DNA from: Exilibacterium sp.
GTDB taxonomy: Bacteria; Pseudomonadota; Gammaproteobacteria; Pseudomonadales; Cellvibrionaceae
Reading direction: 5' to 3'
NCBI GenBank assembly: GCA_028280195.1
Contig: JANQMH010000061.1
Coordinates: forward strand, 62,001 to 126,000
Length of the DNA stretch: 64,000 nucleotides
The notes beneath the pieces are model-generated. The model was not told the DNA's origin. It did not search any database and saw only the letters and a list, made by a program, of their open reading frames with translations. Below, in pieces: positions 7,003 through 17,523 of the stretch. The first letter of the stretch is position 1; every line of letters begins with the position of its first letter. A program made the translations under genes and the position numbers.

Positions 7003-9341
7003 AGCATTATCGCCATCACCAGCAGCGCCAGCAGCCACTGGCGCGGCTCCGGAATGGTCGGCACGGTATTGGGGTCGACCGGGTCGAGATCGTTGTCGGC
7101 GTACTGGCGGGCATTTTCCATCACCACCGCACCGCTGACCGCCGTTACCAACTGGTGGGCGGCGGCAATCTCAATGGCCCGCTGGCGATTGTCGCCGCCG
7201 GCCAGCAGCAGCTGGTGAATACGATCCCGCGCCCACAGCCGCGCAATGTGATCCGAGCCCCTGACAAGGTCCGCGGTATCGGCGACGCTGTCGCGCTGGT
7301 AGTGATAGTGCCGGCCCGCCTCGAGGGCGGTGGCAAAGTAGTTGCCGAGATCGCGCTCCACACCCTTGACCGCGCCCAGCGTTCGCGCCTGCAGCGACCA
7401 GTTGCCGCTTGCCAGCAGTTTGTTGGGGCCGGGCGCCAGGCTGTAGAGCACGGTGCGCGGCAGCCGGGTCAGGCGGGCGGCGGCCTGTTCGAAGGCGGCG
7501 GTGCTGTGGCTGAAGGCCACCGGCTGCGGCAGATGAATCCATAACAGCTCGCCGCCCGGATATTTCTCCAACTCGCGCAGGGCGCGGCCAAGCGCTGCCG
7601 CATTGTCCTGACCGCCGGCAAAGTCGAAACCGTTCAGGGCTTCGGTCAGGCGTTGCCGCTGCGCCGCCTGCCACGCCTTCACGGGAATATAAAGCGGCTG
7701 CTCGGCGGCGATAAGCAGCCCCACCGGCACGCCCGCCGGAATTTTTTCGAAAGCGGCGGTAATGGCGCCGACCGCAGCGCCGGCTCTGGCGGAGCCGTCC
7801 AGCACGATCAACAGTGCCGCGGCCGGTTCGACAGTGCGCGCGACGATTTTCTGCACCACTGGCTGGCCGCTGTGTAACTGTGCCCAGCGCGCCGCGCCGC
7901 CGCCGCTGCGCGCGACGGTGATGACTTTTCTGGGGTAGGAAAGCACACTGTCGTTGGGAGTTGCATTGATGCGGTGCACAGATGCCTGCAGGTTTTGCAG
8001 CTGTGCCGCCGGCAGGTTGGTTTGCAACGGCTGGCGACTTTCCAGCCAGATGCTGTGCTCGAGCCTGTCGCCGATAATGAAATTTCTGTCGACGATGGCC
8101 GGCAGTAACAGTTGCGCGCGATCCTCCCCCAACAGCTGCAGCGGTGCGGTGATACCGAGACGGAATTTGATGGTGCCGCCGTTGGGCGCCAGGGGAAAAG
8201 CCTGCGCCTGTATGCGGTCGGTACCACGGGTGGTCACCAGCAGCGGGTCGCGCAGCGTGCGCACTACGCTCTGGTAGGCATTGCTGACCCGGGCGCGCCC
8301 GGCAAAGGCGGCTTCGCGCTCTTCGCCGTTGACCCACAGGGTTGCGCGGGAGACTACGCCCTGCGGCGGCAGCGCCAGTTGCAGTCTGACCTCGCGCTGG
8401 CTGCGGGCATTGTTGCTGAATGCCAGCGTCCACTCCAGATAGGCGACACCCTCATCGCCGTTCAGCGATCCGTCGATGCGCGATGTGGTCAGATACAGTC
8501 CCCTGAGTCTGCCGCCGATCTCGGTGCCGCCCTGGTCGCCGTCAAACTGAAATTCATCGGCCCAGCGCCAGCGCCCGCCGCTGTACGGCGGCGGGCGATA
8601 GTTAAACGGCTCGCCGGTTACCTGGTAGAAAATTTCCCTGACCTGTGTGCTGGAGACAAGATCACTGCGATAAAACAGCAGCCTAGTGGACAGGCTCAGG
8701 GGGCCGGCGGCGCGGCCGCTGCGGTCGTAGCAGCGGCGCAGCAATAAATCCTTGTCGCCGAGCAGACGCAACAGCTGCAGGCCGCGGCGGTTTTGTTGCA
8801 GCGACTGGCTCGCCGCCCAGCGAATGCCCAGTTCGGTTGCCGCCTGGGGAATGTCCAGTACCACCAGGATTAGCAGCGCCGCGCAGACGCCCTGCCACGG
8901 CGGCAGGACGCGGCAGCCTTGCCCGGCGCACGCCGCGCGGTAGCGCCGCCACAGCATAATCGCCACTACCAGGGAAATCAGTGGCGCCAGCGGCAGCAGC
9001 CCGGCGCCGAAGTAGATAATGGCGACAGCGGCGATCGGCGTCAGCGGTAAAAACACCAGCGTATATACGGCGGCGACACCGATGGCCAGAGCGGCGAGAA
9101 AACTCACGGCGCCGCTGTATTGAAAGTCGCCGCTTCTGAGCTGTCGCCACAGCAGAAAGTTTGACAGGGGTACCGCCGCTATCATCAGGCCGTGCCAGAA
9201 CGACGGCATCGGATCGAAAAAAATTTCCGCGCACCAGCGAGTCGACAGTTCGAAGGCAATCACCCCGCCGGGGTAGACTACGCCAAGGGTCAATAAGACC
9301 CAGCCGGGAGCTTTGTTATTGTTCGCATTATTATCGCCCAT
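6939..9341 (-). CDS. VIT-domain membrane protein with PEP-CTERM-like tail
   Basis: 800 residues from ATG 9341. The first about 200 residues hold five or six membrane segments (for example WVLLTLGVVYPGGVIAFEL and VCAALLILVVLDIPQAATEL). A VIT domain follows (YLEWTLAFSNNARSQREVRL, ATLWVNGEEREAAFAGRARV), as in inter-alpha-trypsin inhibitor proteins, and then a von Willebrand A-like region (AALLIVLDGSARAG). The C-terminus has Pro-Glu-Pro at residues 764-766 (TIPEPRQWLLALLVMAIM), a hydrophobic helix, and a basic WILKKQQ end, which is a PEP-CTERM sorting signal. It overlaps the exosortase gene, so it is very probably that enzyme's substrate. Similar one-substrate membrane PEP-CTERM families are known; function unknown. 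Confidence 0.85.
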   Translation of the reverse strand: MGDNNANNNKAPGWVLLTLGVVYPGGVIAFELSTRWCAEIFFDPMPSFWHGLMIAAVPLSNFLLWRQLRSGDFQYSGAVSFLAALAIGVAAVYTLVFLPLTPIAAVAIIYFGAGLLPLAPLISLVVAIMLWRRYRAACAGQGCRVLPPWQGVCAALLILVVLDIPQAATELGIRWAASQSLQQNRRGLQLLRLLGDKDLLLRRCYDRSGRAAGPLSLSTRLLFYRSDLVSSTQVREIFYQVTGEPFNYRPPPYSGGRWRWADEFQFDGDQGGTEIGGRLRGLYLTTSRIDGSLNGDEGVAYLEWTLAFSNNARSQREVRLQLALPPQGVVSRATLWVNGEEREAAFAGRARVSNAYQSVVRTLRDPLLVTTRGTDRIQAQAFPLAPNGGTIKFRLGITAPLQLLGEDRAQLLLPAIVDRNFIIGDRLEHSIWLESRQPLQTNLPAAQLQNLQASVHRINATPNDSVLSYPRKVITVARSGGGAARWAQLHSGQPVVQKIVARTVEPAAALLIVLDGSARAGAAVGAITAAFEKIPAGVPVGLLIAAEQPLYIPVKAWQAAQRQRLTEALNGFDFAGGQDNAAALGRALRELEKYPGGELLWIHLPQPVAFSHSTAAFEQAAARLTRLPRTVLYSLAPGPNKLLASGNWSLQARTLGAVKGVERDLGNYFATALEAGRHYHYQRDSVADTADLVRGSDHIARLWARDRIHQLLLAGGDNRQRAIEIAAAHQLVTAVSGAVVMENARQYADNDLDPVDPNTVPTIPEPRQWLLALLVMAIMLWILKKQQPNTAAPAPLSPGT

Positions 9342-9470
9342 TCTACTTATCGTCCCCGGTGATGATCCGCAGGCAGTCAGATGTCGGCACGGTCGATCGA
9401 GCGCTGATAGTAATACCTGCAATCCGCGCGCGTCCAGCGCTGCCACAATTGATCACAAACTGCCCGGGGA

Positions 9471-9512
9471 ATGTCACAAAGGTGATGTCACAAAGGGGAT
9501 GCCACAAAACCC
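9471..9512. repeat. Three 14-bp direct repeats upstream of abgT
   Basis: Three successive 14-base units begin at 9471, 9485 and 9499: ATGTCACAAAGGTG, ATGTCACAAAGGGG and ATGCCACAAAACCC. Two further CACAA motifs lie just before (9443 and 9454). Repeats in phase about 145 bases before the transporter start could be activator or repressor sites; this is inference only. Confidence 0.45.
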
Positions 9513-9656
9513 CCGCCGTTCACATTTGTGCTGCGGACTCACGCTATATTTTGCTGTGCTGGCGATATTTGCCCGATGAGGTTTTTTCTACCTGCTGCCT
9601 GTGGCACTATCCCTCTGCATCTGCAATAGCAAATCATAATAACGGGAAACTCTGAT

Positions 9657-11192
<1,536 letters not shown>

Positions 11193-11241
11193 GCGGCGGC
11201 TGAGGCTGAAAATCGGTGGTTAAACAGTCCGCTACACTGAG

Positions 11242-14200
11242 CTAAGGAAAGATATACATAGCTCGGTCCGTACTGATCAATAGCCCGCGCGAGCCCTCGG
11301 CTCCCAGCGGGCCTGCCCGCAAGGCGTTTTTTGATAGTTTGCCTAACAGATCAGGGGATCGCCAGTTTCTTGTCCCGGTGGACAGGTTGTAAGAGGCGAT
11401 ATGGCTGTTGTTGTTACTGAAGGGGGCTCTTTCGACGACATAGATTTCCGTGGCAGTTCTAATCATGACGTCGTCTGCCCAATTCAAGGTGGTAAAACTG
11501 TTAATGGTAGAAAACTCACTGTCGATAAACTCTACCGCTTTGGTGGGGCGCCGACTATCGGTAGCAACCAACTCCTGATTGCCGTCTTGGTCGATATCGT
11601 AACTGGTATGAAACTGCAGCCCTCTGTCGGAGCTTGCCAGCAGAACGTAGGTATCATTATTGCGATCGTAGATTCTACTGCTGTTATGGCTGGAAATGGC
11701 GATTTCCAGATCTACGTCCTCGTCCAGGTTAGCTATTTCGAAATCGATGACCTGATAGTTCAAATCAGAACTCCATAGCAGTCTCTGTTCTGCGATATTA
11801 TGGATCTCCAGGCGGCCGTTATTGATGAAGGCTGCTTCGCTGATACCGTCGCCGTCGGTGTCCACCGCCTTTATATTCCTGCAGGCATTGCTGAAAGAAT
11901 TTGGGCCGGAACTCCATTCGGTAGCGCTGGTATCGGGATCGATGACGGCGCAGTATCGGCTCAGGCCGACTAACCAGCGTTGCTCATTGTTGTCCGTATC
12001 GATCAGGACCATTCCGGAGCCCGAACCGGTATTGCCGTCCAGTTGTGGCGATATTGTCAGCTCTCCTGATGCGTTGATCCGGACTACACGTGTGCCGCTA
12101 TCGTTAAAATTGGCGCTGCTCCATTGCGTGGCGAGAAATACCGCGGTAAAAGCCTCCGTGCCCCCTGTCTGTATGCCCCCCGCCCAGAAGCCGGATCTGA
12201 ACCCGCTCTGTTCAGTATCGATCCATTGCGGCAGGGTTGCGGCGGCGGGCTCAATGACGCCAATGGAGCCGCGTGCTTGTCGATAGTTGCTTTGATAGAC
12301 GATTTCAATATTGCCGTCACCGTCAACGTCGCCGGCACTGAGATGGTGGCTGGTTTCGGTGCTGTCATCGGCTGTCCATACCGGCGTTAGTGCATTGTTG
12401 GTCCACTGATAGGCTTTCAGGCCTTCGCCATAACAGGGCCCGATAAGGACTTCATATGCGGCATCGTCGAGCACATCGGCAGTTTGCAGGCTGCAGGTTG
12501 TAGCGGAGATCTGGTGCAGGCGCTCTTTACTTGCGGCACTGAATACCGACAGCTTGTCGGAGGTGGCGCCGATAATCTCATCGATGCCATCGTTGTCCAG
12601 GTCGCCCACTGCGAGATAATCGCCAAACTCAGTCGAGCGCAGCCATTCATTGGTCAGGGTAACGCCGTCGTAGACACTGCCGGCCGATGCAATGATCTCC
12701 AGAGCCGGATCGCTATCGACATTGCCCACCGCCAAGCGCCGGCCGTAGCGGGTGCCGACGACTATCTGGTAGTCGGCCAGCTCAGTCGCGCGGGCGAGAT
12801 AAAGTGTCTGGTTGCTCGAGTGGTGGCTCTGTGTGAGCAGAATGGCGACCTGTAAATTGCCGTCGTTGTTGAAATCGGCAGCCTCGATATCGAGTATATG
12901 GAAGTCGTACTCGTGCTTGCCAATCAGCTGGCCACTGCGGCCATTGATAATGGCAACGGTTTTGCCGCCGGCTACCAGGAGATCATCGGTGTTGTCGCCG
13001 TCGACGTCGGCCAAAGAGATACTGCGGATAGTGCCGTTGTCTATCAGGTTGTACGGATACGCCCAATCCTGATGAAATCCGCCGTTATCATATTGCAGTG
13101 AGAACACCAGGTTGGAGCCGTCGGAGGCATAGATTTTCTGCACGCCGTTGATATCGGGGCTGGCTGTAGCCAGTAGTTTCAGATGGCTGCCTTGAGTGGT
13201 TACAGCTGTGCTGGTTCTGACGATTGGCGCGTTTTTTTCAGTGCCGATAGCCTCTATGAAGCCCGACACAGGAGCCTGGTCTGTATCGGCAACGGAAAAA
13301 CTGAACTCGAATTGCTGGCTGGAAAAGGCCAGATCGGGCACCTGCCAGGATACCTTGCCCGCTGCATCGACGCTGGCTCCGGTAGGCCCTTGCAGTACGA
13401 TGCCCGTGGGAATGCTATCGTTGTCGGGATCTTCCCAGACGATGTCGAATTCCACCAGTTCGCCCTCAGCGATGAGCTTTGGCATATTGATCAGGCTCAA
13501 GCGGCCCTCAGCATTGCCGATAACGGTGGTGTCCTCCTGGCTGACCTCGTTGCTGCCGTCACTGGCTGTCACTACCACTTTGACGGTATCGCCTTTGCTG
13601 AAATACTCTGCCGCCAGTTCCCCTTTCTCCGCCCCTTCGAGCACCAGCGTGTCATTCACATACCATTGTATGTTATTGGTCACTTCATCTTCCAGATCGG
13701 AAAACCACAAATACGGCAACTCCAGTATGTCCAGCGTGTTGGGCGCAGTGGGCTGAATATCGACGTTGAATATGCTCGGCGGTTGATTCTGCAGGGTAAC
13801 CAGTATTTCTTTTGAGCTGATTGACGAGCCGTCTGAAGCGGAAATGGTAAAGCGATAATCCCCAACCGTATCAGCGTGAAAGATCAGCACATAGGACTGA
13901 TAGGGCGGGGAGGGATGGTAGTTATCGTGAGGCCGGATATATGCCTCTTCGATAAACGTTGCGCCCTCAGGTGCCGATACCAGACTGGTGGAGAACGCCA
14001 TTTCAGCTCCCTCTATGTCCATCGCAAAAAAGAAGACATAGGACTGGCGTTTATACGACGACTCAATTGCCTCCTCGGGCGTGTTGAGAATGGGCGCTGA
14101 GTCGATATCATAACAGTGGACGACGATATCGCGCACATCCATACCAGTGGCGGTGCCTTCGCCATTACTGATATCACACTGGCTGTCATAGGGCGGCTCG

Positions 14201-14460
14201 GCAACCTCGAGCGCAAATGTTTCCCCCTGCGCGACAAGAAACAACTGGTGAACGCCGTCGCTTTCGATGCGTACTTGCTGCTCGCCATTGCGCAGCAGCA
14301 CACCGCCCTCGGGCACACTGTCGAATGAGGCGATCAACATTACCTTGTCGGCCTGTGCCGGCACTTGTACAACCTTTTCTTTATCGTCGCCGCAGGCGCT
14401 TATGATCAATACTGTGGCCAGACCCAGTGATAAGAATTTAGAGCGTGAACAGGTCGACAT
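11242..14460 (-). CDS. FG-GAP/VCBS-repeat surface lipoprotein
   Basis: 1072 residues from ATG 14460, which has GGAGG upstream. Lipoprotein signal with lipobox LIISAC. Residues roughly 130-400 contain Ig/cadherin-like folds (YRFTISASDGSS, VKVVVTASDGSNEVSQ, FSVADTDQAPVSG). From about 420 there are FG-GAP/VCBS-type repeats with Asp-rich calcium loops (LADVDGDNTDDLLVAGG, AVGDLDNDGIDEIIGA, SAGDVDGDGNIEIVYQ, AVDTDGDGISEAAF), which build a beta-propeller. Such proteins are exported and often bind ligands or other cells. It is a single gene with no linked secretion system; function unknown. Confidence 0.8.
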   Translation of the reverse strand: MSTCSRSKFLSLGLATVLIISACGDDKEKVVQVPAQADKVMLIASFDSVPEGGVLLRNGEQQVRIESDGVHQLFLVAQGETFALEVAEPPYDSQCDISNGEGTATGMDVRDIVVHCYDIDSAPILNTPEEAIESSYKRQSYVFFFAMDIEGAEMAFSTSLVSAPEGATFIEEAYIRPHDNYHPSPPYQSYVLIFHADTVGDYRFTISASDGSSISSKEILVTLQNQPPSIFNVDIQPTAPNTLDILELPYLWFSDLEDEVTNNIQWYVNDTLVLEGAEKGELAAEYFSKGDTVKVVVTASDGSNEVSQEDTTVIGNAEGRLSLINMPKLIAEGELVEFDIVWEDPDNDSIPTGIVLQGPTGASVDAAGKVSWQVPDLAFSSQQFEFSFSVADTDQAPVSGFIEAIGTEKNAPIVRTSTAVTTQGSHLKLLATASPDINGVQKIYASDGSNLVFSLQYDNGGFHQDWAYPYNLIDNGTIRSISLADVDGDNTDDLLVAGGKTVAIINGRSGQLIGKHEYDFHILDIEAADFNNDGNLQVAILLTQSHHSSNQTLYLARATELADYQIVVGTRYGRRLAVGNVDSDPALEIIASAGSVYDGVTLTNEWLRSTEFGDYLAVGDLDNDGIDEIIGATSDKLSVFSAASKERLHQISATTCSLQTADVLDDAAYEVLIGPCYGEGLKAYQWTNNALTPVWTADDSTETSHHLSAGDVDGDGNIEIVYQSNYRQARGSIGVIEPAAATLPQWIDTEQSGFRSGFWAGGIQTGGTEAFTAVFLATQWSSANFNDSGTRVVRINASGELTISPQLDGNTGSGSGMVLIDTDNNEQRWLVGLSRYCAVIDPDTSATEWSSGPNSFSNACRNIKAVDTDGDGISEAAFINNGRLEIHNIAEQRLLWSSDLNYQVIDFEIANLDEDVDLEIAISSHNSSRIYDRNNDTYVLLASSDRGLQFHTSYDIDQDGNQELVATDSRRPTKAVEFIDSEFSTINSFTTLNWADDVMIRTATEIYVVERAPFSNNNSHIASYNLSTGTRNWRSPDLLGKLSKNALRAGPLGAEGSRGLLISTDRAMYIFP

Positions 14461-14783
14461 TGAAACCTCCACTGTTAAAAAATAATCCGTGTGATGGCCA
14501 CGACAGTGTCGCCGTCACCGGTGAACGTCAAAATGGTGGGCCAGTATATGTCGTCTAAATTTCTATCGCAATTGCGAATAAGTTTATTACAGAATTATAA
14601 AGATTGGACTAAAGCAATCTGCATTCTTCGCTGCAGTATCATGGGGGAAATCTCGTTATCACTCGTGTAGTATTAAAAAATCCTATCAGAGTTTAGTAGT
14701 TTCATGCGTGCACTCTATGAATATATCGGCACTGATGTGAGTACGCAGTAACTGATATCCATTACTGTGTTTGCGCTAAAAAC
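14461..14783. other. Intergenic, AT-rich promoter region
   Basis: This 323-base gap separates two leftward transcription units and is clearly more AT-rich than its surroundings (for example 14560-14720). It should carry the lipoprotein promoter. No gene, RNA or clear operator is seen. Confidence 0.4.
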
Positions 14784-15203
14784 TCAGAACGGCTTGACAA
14801 TCACCAGCACCGCAATCACCACCAGCATCGCAATCTTGGCCGGCAGTAAATAGCTGATCCAACCGGGCGGGGTAAAGTCGTTATTGCTTGCGATACGGCG
14901 CAGCATCCCGGAATACATACCGTGAACGCCGGAGACGATAACCACAAACAGCAGCTTGGCGTGCATCCAGCCCGACGCCATCCAGCTGCCGGAACTCATC
15001 AGCCACAGACCCAGCGCCCAGGTCAGTATCATCGCCGGTACACTCAGCCGGCGAAACAGGGTGCGGCTTGCCGGCGCGGCCGCTGTGCGAACTTCAATGC
15101 TCTGCCGCCCGAGCCAGGCGATAACGGCGGGCGCCGCCAGCATGGCGGCCATCCACACAAAAATTGCGCTGATATGCAGTGCTTTTATCCACAAGTATGT
15201 CAC
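14784..15203 (-). CDS. CopD/HemJ-like four-helix membrane protein
   Basis: 139 residues with four membrane helices. MTYLWIKALHISAIFVWMAAM and the later SGSWMASGWMHAKLLFVVIVSGVHG match the His-bearing helices of the HemJ/CopD group. HemJ is a haem-dependent protoporphyrinogen IX oxidase and CopD a copper importer; the length fits HemJ, but assigning haem synthesis would need more evidence. It begins five bases after the end of the DUF3817 gene, so the two form an operon. Confidence 0.7.
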   Translation of the reverse strand: MTYLWIKALHISAIFVWMAAMLAAPAVIAWLGRQSIEVRTAAAPASRTLFRRLSVPAMILTWALGLWLMSSGSWMASGWMHAKLLFVVIVSGVHGMYSGMLRRIASNNDFTPPGWISYLLPAKIAMLVVIAVLVIVKPF

Positions 15204-15208
15204 GGGTA

Positions 15209-15535
15209 TTAGCTCTCCTGAGACTGAAGGAACTCAGTGTGTTTGCGGGCCAGGTATCGGTCGTTGATAAAAGTGCCGAAGGGCAGGACGGCGGCAATCA
15301 GCACGCGGGCGATTTCCCCGGCGCGCCAGCCGCCACCCGATACGGCGTTTGTCGCCATTATCAGGTAAGCGATAAAAGTAAAGCCGTGTATCGGCCCCAT
15401 GATTGTCACCGCAGTCGGGTAGTCGCCGAGGCGTTTCAGCGGAACGGCTACAAACAGCAGTAAAATCAGCGTTGTGCCTTCGACAAATCCCGCCAGGCGC
15501 AGCTGTCCGATAGGGTCTTTTAACAAGCGGGTCAT
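15209..15535 (-). CDS. DUF3817 membrane protein
   Basis: 108 residues from ATG 15535. The frame is open further upstream, but the helices fit this start and GAAGACCC precedes it. Motifs RLAGFVEGTTLILLLFVAVPLK, MGPIHGFTFIAYLI and a C-terminal LPFGTFINDRYLA are typical of DUF3817 proteins, three-helix membrane proteins of unknown function often next to respiratory or transport genes. First gene of a pair with the CopD/HemJ-like gene. Confidence 0.8.
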   Translation of the reverse strand: MTRLLKDPIGQLRLAGFVEGTTLILLLFVAVPLKRLGDYPTAVTIMGPIHGFTFIAYLIMATNAVSGGGWRAGEIARVLIAAVLPFGTFINDRYLARKHTEFLQSQES

Positions 15536-15696
15536 TGGGTCTTCGGTATTGATACTCGGGTTTGCAGGTAGCGCCCAGCCTGCGCGCAGCCACTGTGGGG
15601 GCCGGCAGCCACAATACAATAAGCCGACTGCCGGCGCAATGCCCGCTGCCGGCCGGCCAGGTGAAAAAGCGGCCGCGGGTATTGACTTTTCTTACG

Positions 15697-17523
15697 TTAA
15701 CGGATTTGGTCGGGTTTGGTTTTCCCTGAGGTGGATTCTTTTTGCCCGGGCGGTTTGTATTCCCCGGCAGCGGTGTCCTGTGCCTGCGGATCATTACCAG
15801 TGCATTCCAGAGTTTCTTTCAGCGCTTCAATGGCCTGATGCTGCGTAAGGAATACCTGCCCGTTTAGGCGCTGTAAAAACCGCGTCCTGGCCAGGCAGTC
15901 CATCACCGGGCCTTTGACTTCGCTGAGGTTGAAGCTCAATTGTAATTCGGTCAGGCGCTGGTTGACGGCTTCCAGCGTTTCCAGCGCGCTCAGATCGATC
16001 TCGTTGACCGCCGAGCACATCAGCACCACATGCCTGGCGTCGCGGTTTTCCGCCAGCAGGGCGTAGATGGTATCTTCCAGATAGGCCGCATTGGCGAAGT
16101 AAAGGCTTTCGTCGACCCGCAGCGAAATGATTTCCGGGTGAGTAATGACTTTGTGGCGCAGCACATTGCGAAAATGCTCGGTGCCGCCGACATTGCCGAC
16201 GATGGCGATATGCGGGCGCGAGGTTTTATACAGGTGCAGGGCGATGGACGCCAGTACGCCGCTGAGCACACCGCGCTCGACGCCCAGCAGCAGGGTTACC
16301 GCAATGGTGATCACCAGGCCGATAAAGTCCGAGGTCGAGTAGCGCCAGGCCTGCCGCAGTATGGAAAAGTCCACCAGCGACAGTACCGCGACGATAATGG
16401 TGGCCGCCAGTGTGGCCTTGGGCAGGTAGTACAGCAGCGGCGTTAAAAACAGCGCCGCCAGCGCGATGCCCAGCGCCGTGAAAATACTGGCCGCCTGGGT
16501 TTCGGCGCCGGCATCGAAGTTGACAATGGAGCGGGAGAAACCCCCGGTAACCGGAAAGCCGGCACATACCGCCGAGCCGACATTGGCGCCGCCGAGACCG
16601 ATCAGTTCCTGGTCGGGGTCGATGCGCTGGCGGCGCTTGGCTGCCAGGGTTTTGCCGACCGACACCGATTCCACGTAGCCGATGATCGAGATCAGCAGCG
16701 CCGAGCCCGCCAGCGACGACCACAGGTCAACGGAAAAAGCAGGCAGTTGCAGTGACGGCAGGCCGCGGGGTATTTCCCCCACCAGGGCCACACCGCGGTC
16801 GCCCAAGTCCAGCAGATAAGCCGCCAGGGTGGTGACGAGGACCACGAAAACCGGTGCCGTTCGGGCCAGGGTGGCGGCGCTGTAGGGGCTCAGCCCGGCG
16901 CCTATCAAGATCGCTTTCAGCCCGCTGCGCGCCCAGAACAGAAAGGCCAGCGCGCCGGCGCCGATCGCCAGCGTCGGCGGATTGATCTGCTGCAGATGCC
17001 GAAACAGCGACAACCCCAGGTCGACGATGTTTTCGCCGTGGGCCTCGATACCGAGGATATGTTTGAGCTGGCTGAGGGCGATGATGAGGCCGGAGGCGGT
17101 GATAAAGCCGGCGACCACCGGATGGGAGAGAAAGTTGGCGAAGAAACCGAAGCGCAGCAGGCCCATGACGATCAGGATCAGGCCCGACAGCAGCGCCAGA
17201 GCGATGGCGGCGCCGACGGCATCGGTGTAACCGGCTTCGACGGCCTTGCCGACCGCCGCGGCCGTCATCAGCGAGGCCACCGCCACCGGGCCCACCGACA
17301 GGGTGCGGCTGGTGCCGAGCAGGGCATAGATCAGCAGCGGCAGGATGCTGGCGTACAGCCCCATCTGCGCCGGCATGCCGGCGAGCATGGCATAGGCCAG
17401 TGACTGCGGAATCAGCATCACGGTAACGATCAGCGCGGCGATCAGATCGCTGCCCAGCAGTTGCCGGTTGTAGCCCCGGGCCCAGGCCAGTACGGGCAGA
17501 TAGCGGTGCAGGGTAGCAAGCAT
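15697..17523 (-). CDS. SulP-family anion permease with STAS domain
   Basis: 608 residues. The transmembrane part begins with YLPVLAWARGYNRQLLGSDLIAAL and contains the SulP signature around PQSLAYAMLAGMPAQMGLYAS; FPVTGGFSRSIVNFDAGAETQ and GVERGVLSGVLASI are also typical. A cytoplasmic STAS domain occupies about residues 440-555 (HVVLMCSAVNEIDLSALETL). Its ATG shares a base with the stop of the upstream quinone oxidoreductase gene, so it is translationally coupled to the sulfide operon. In that setting it may export sulfite or sulfate formed from sulfide, or import sulfate; direction is inference. Confidence 0.88.
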   Translation of the reverse strand: MLATLHRYLPVLAWARGYNRQLLGSDLIAALIVTVMLIPQSLAYAMLAGMPAQMGLYASILPLLIYALLGTSRTLSVGPVAVASLMTAAAVGKAVEAGYTDAVGAAIALALLSGLILIVMGLLRFGFFANFLSHPVVAGFITASGLIIALSQLKHILGIEAHGENIVDLGLSLFRHLQQINPPTLAIGAGALAFLFWARSGLKAILIGAGLSPYSAATLARTAPVFVVLVTTLAAYLLDLGDRGVALVGEIPRGLPSLQLPAFSVDLWSSLAGSALLISIIGYVESVSVGKTLAAKRRQRIDPDQELIGLGGANVGSAVCAGFPVTGGFSRSIVNFDAGAETQAASIFTALGIALAALFLTPLLYYLPKATLAATIIVAVLSLVDFSILRQAWRYSTSDFIGLVITIAVTLLLGVERGVLSGVLASIALHLYKTSRPHIAIVGNVGGTEHFRNVLRHKVITHPEIISLRVDESLYFANAAYLEDTIYALLAENRDARHVVLMCSAVNEIDLSALETLEAVNQRLTELQLSFNLSEVKGPVMDCLARTRFLQRLNGQVFLTQHQAIEALKETLECTGNDPQAQDTAAGEYKPPGQKESTSGKTKPDQIR

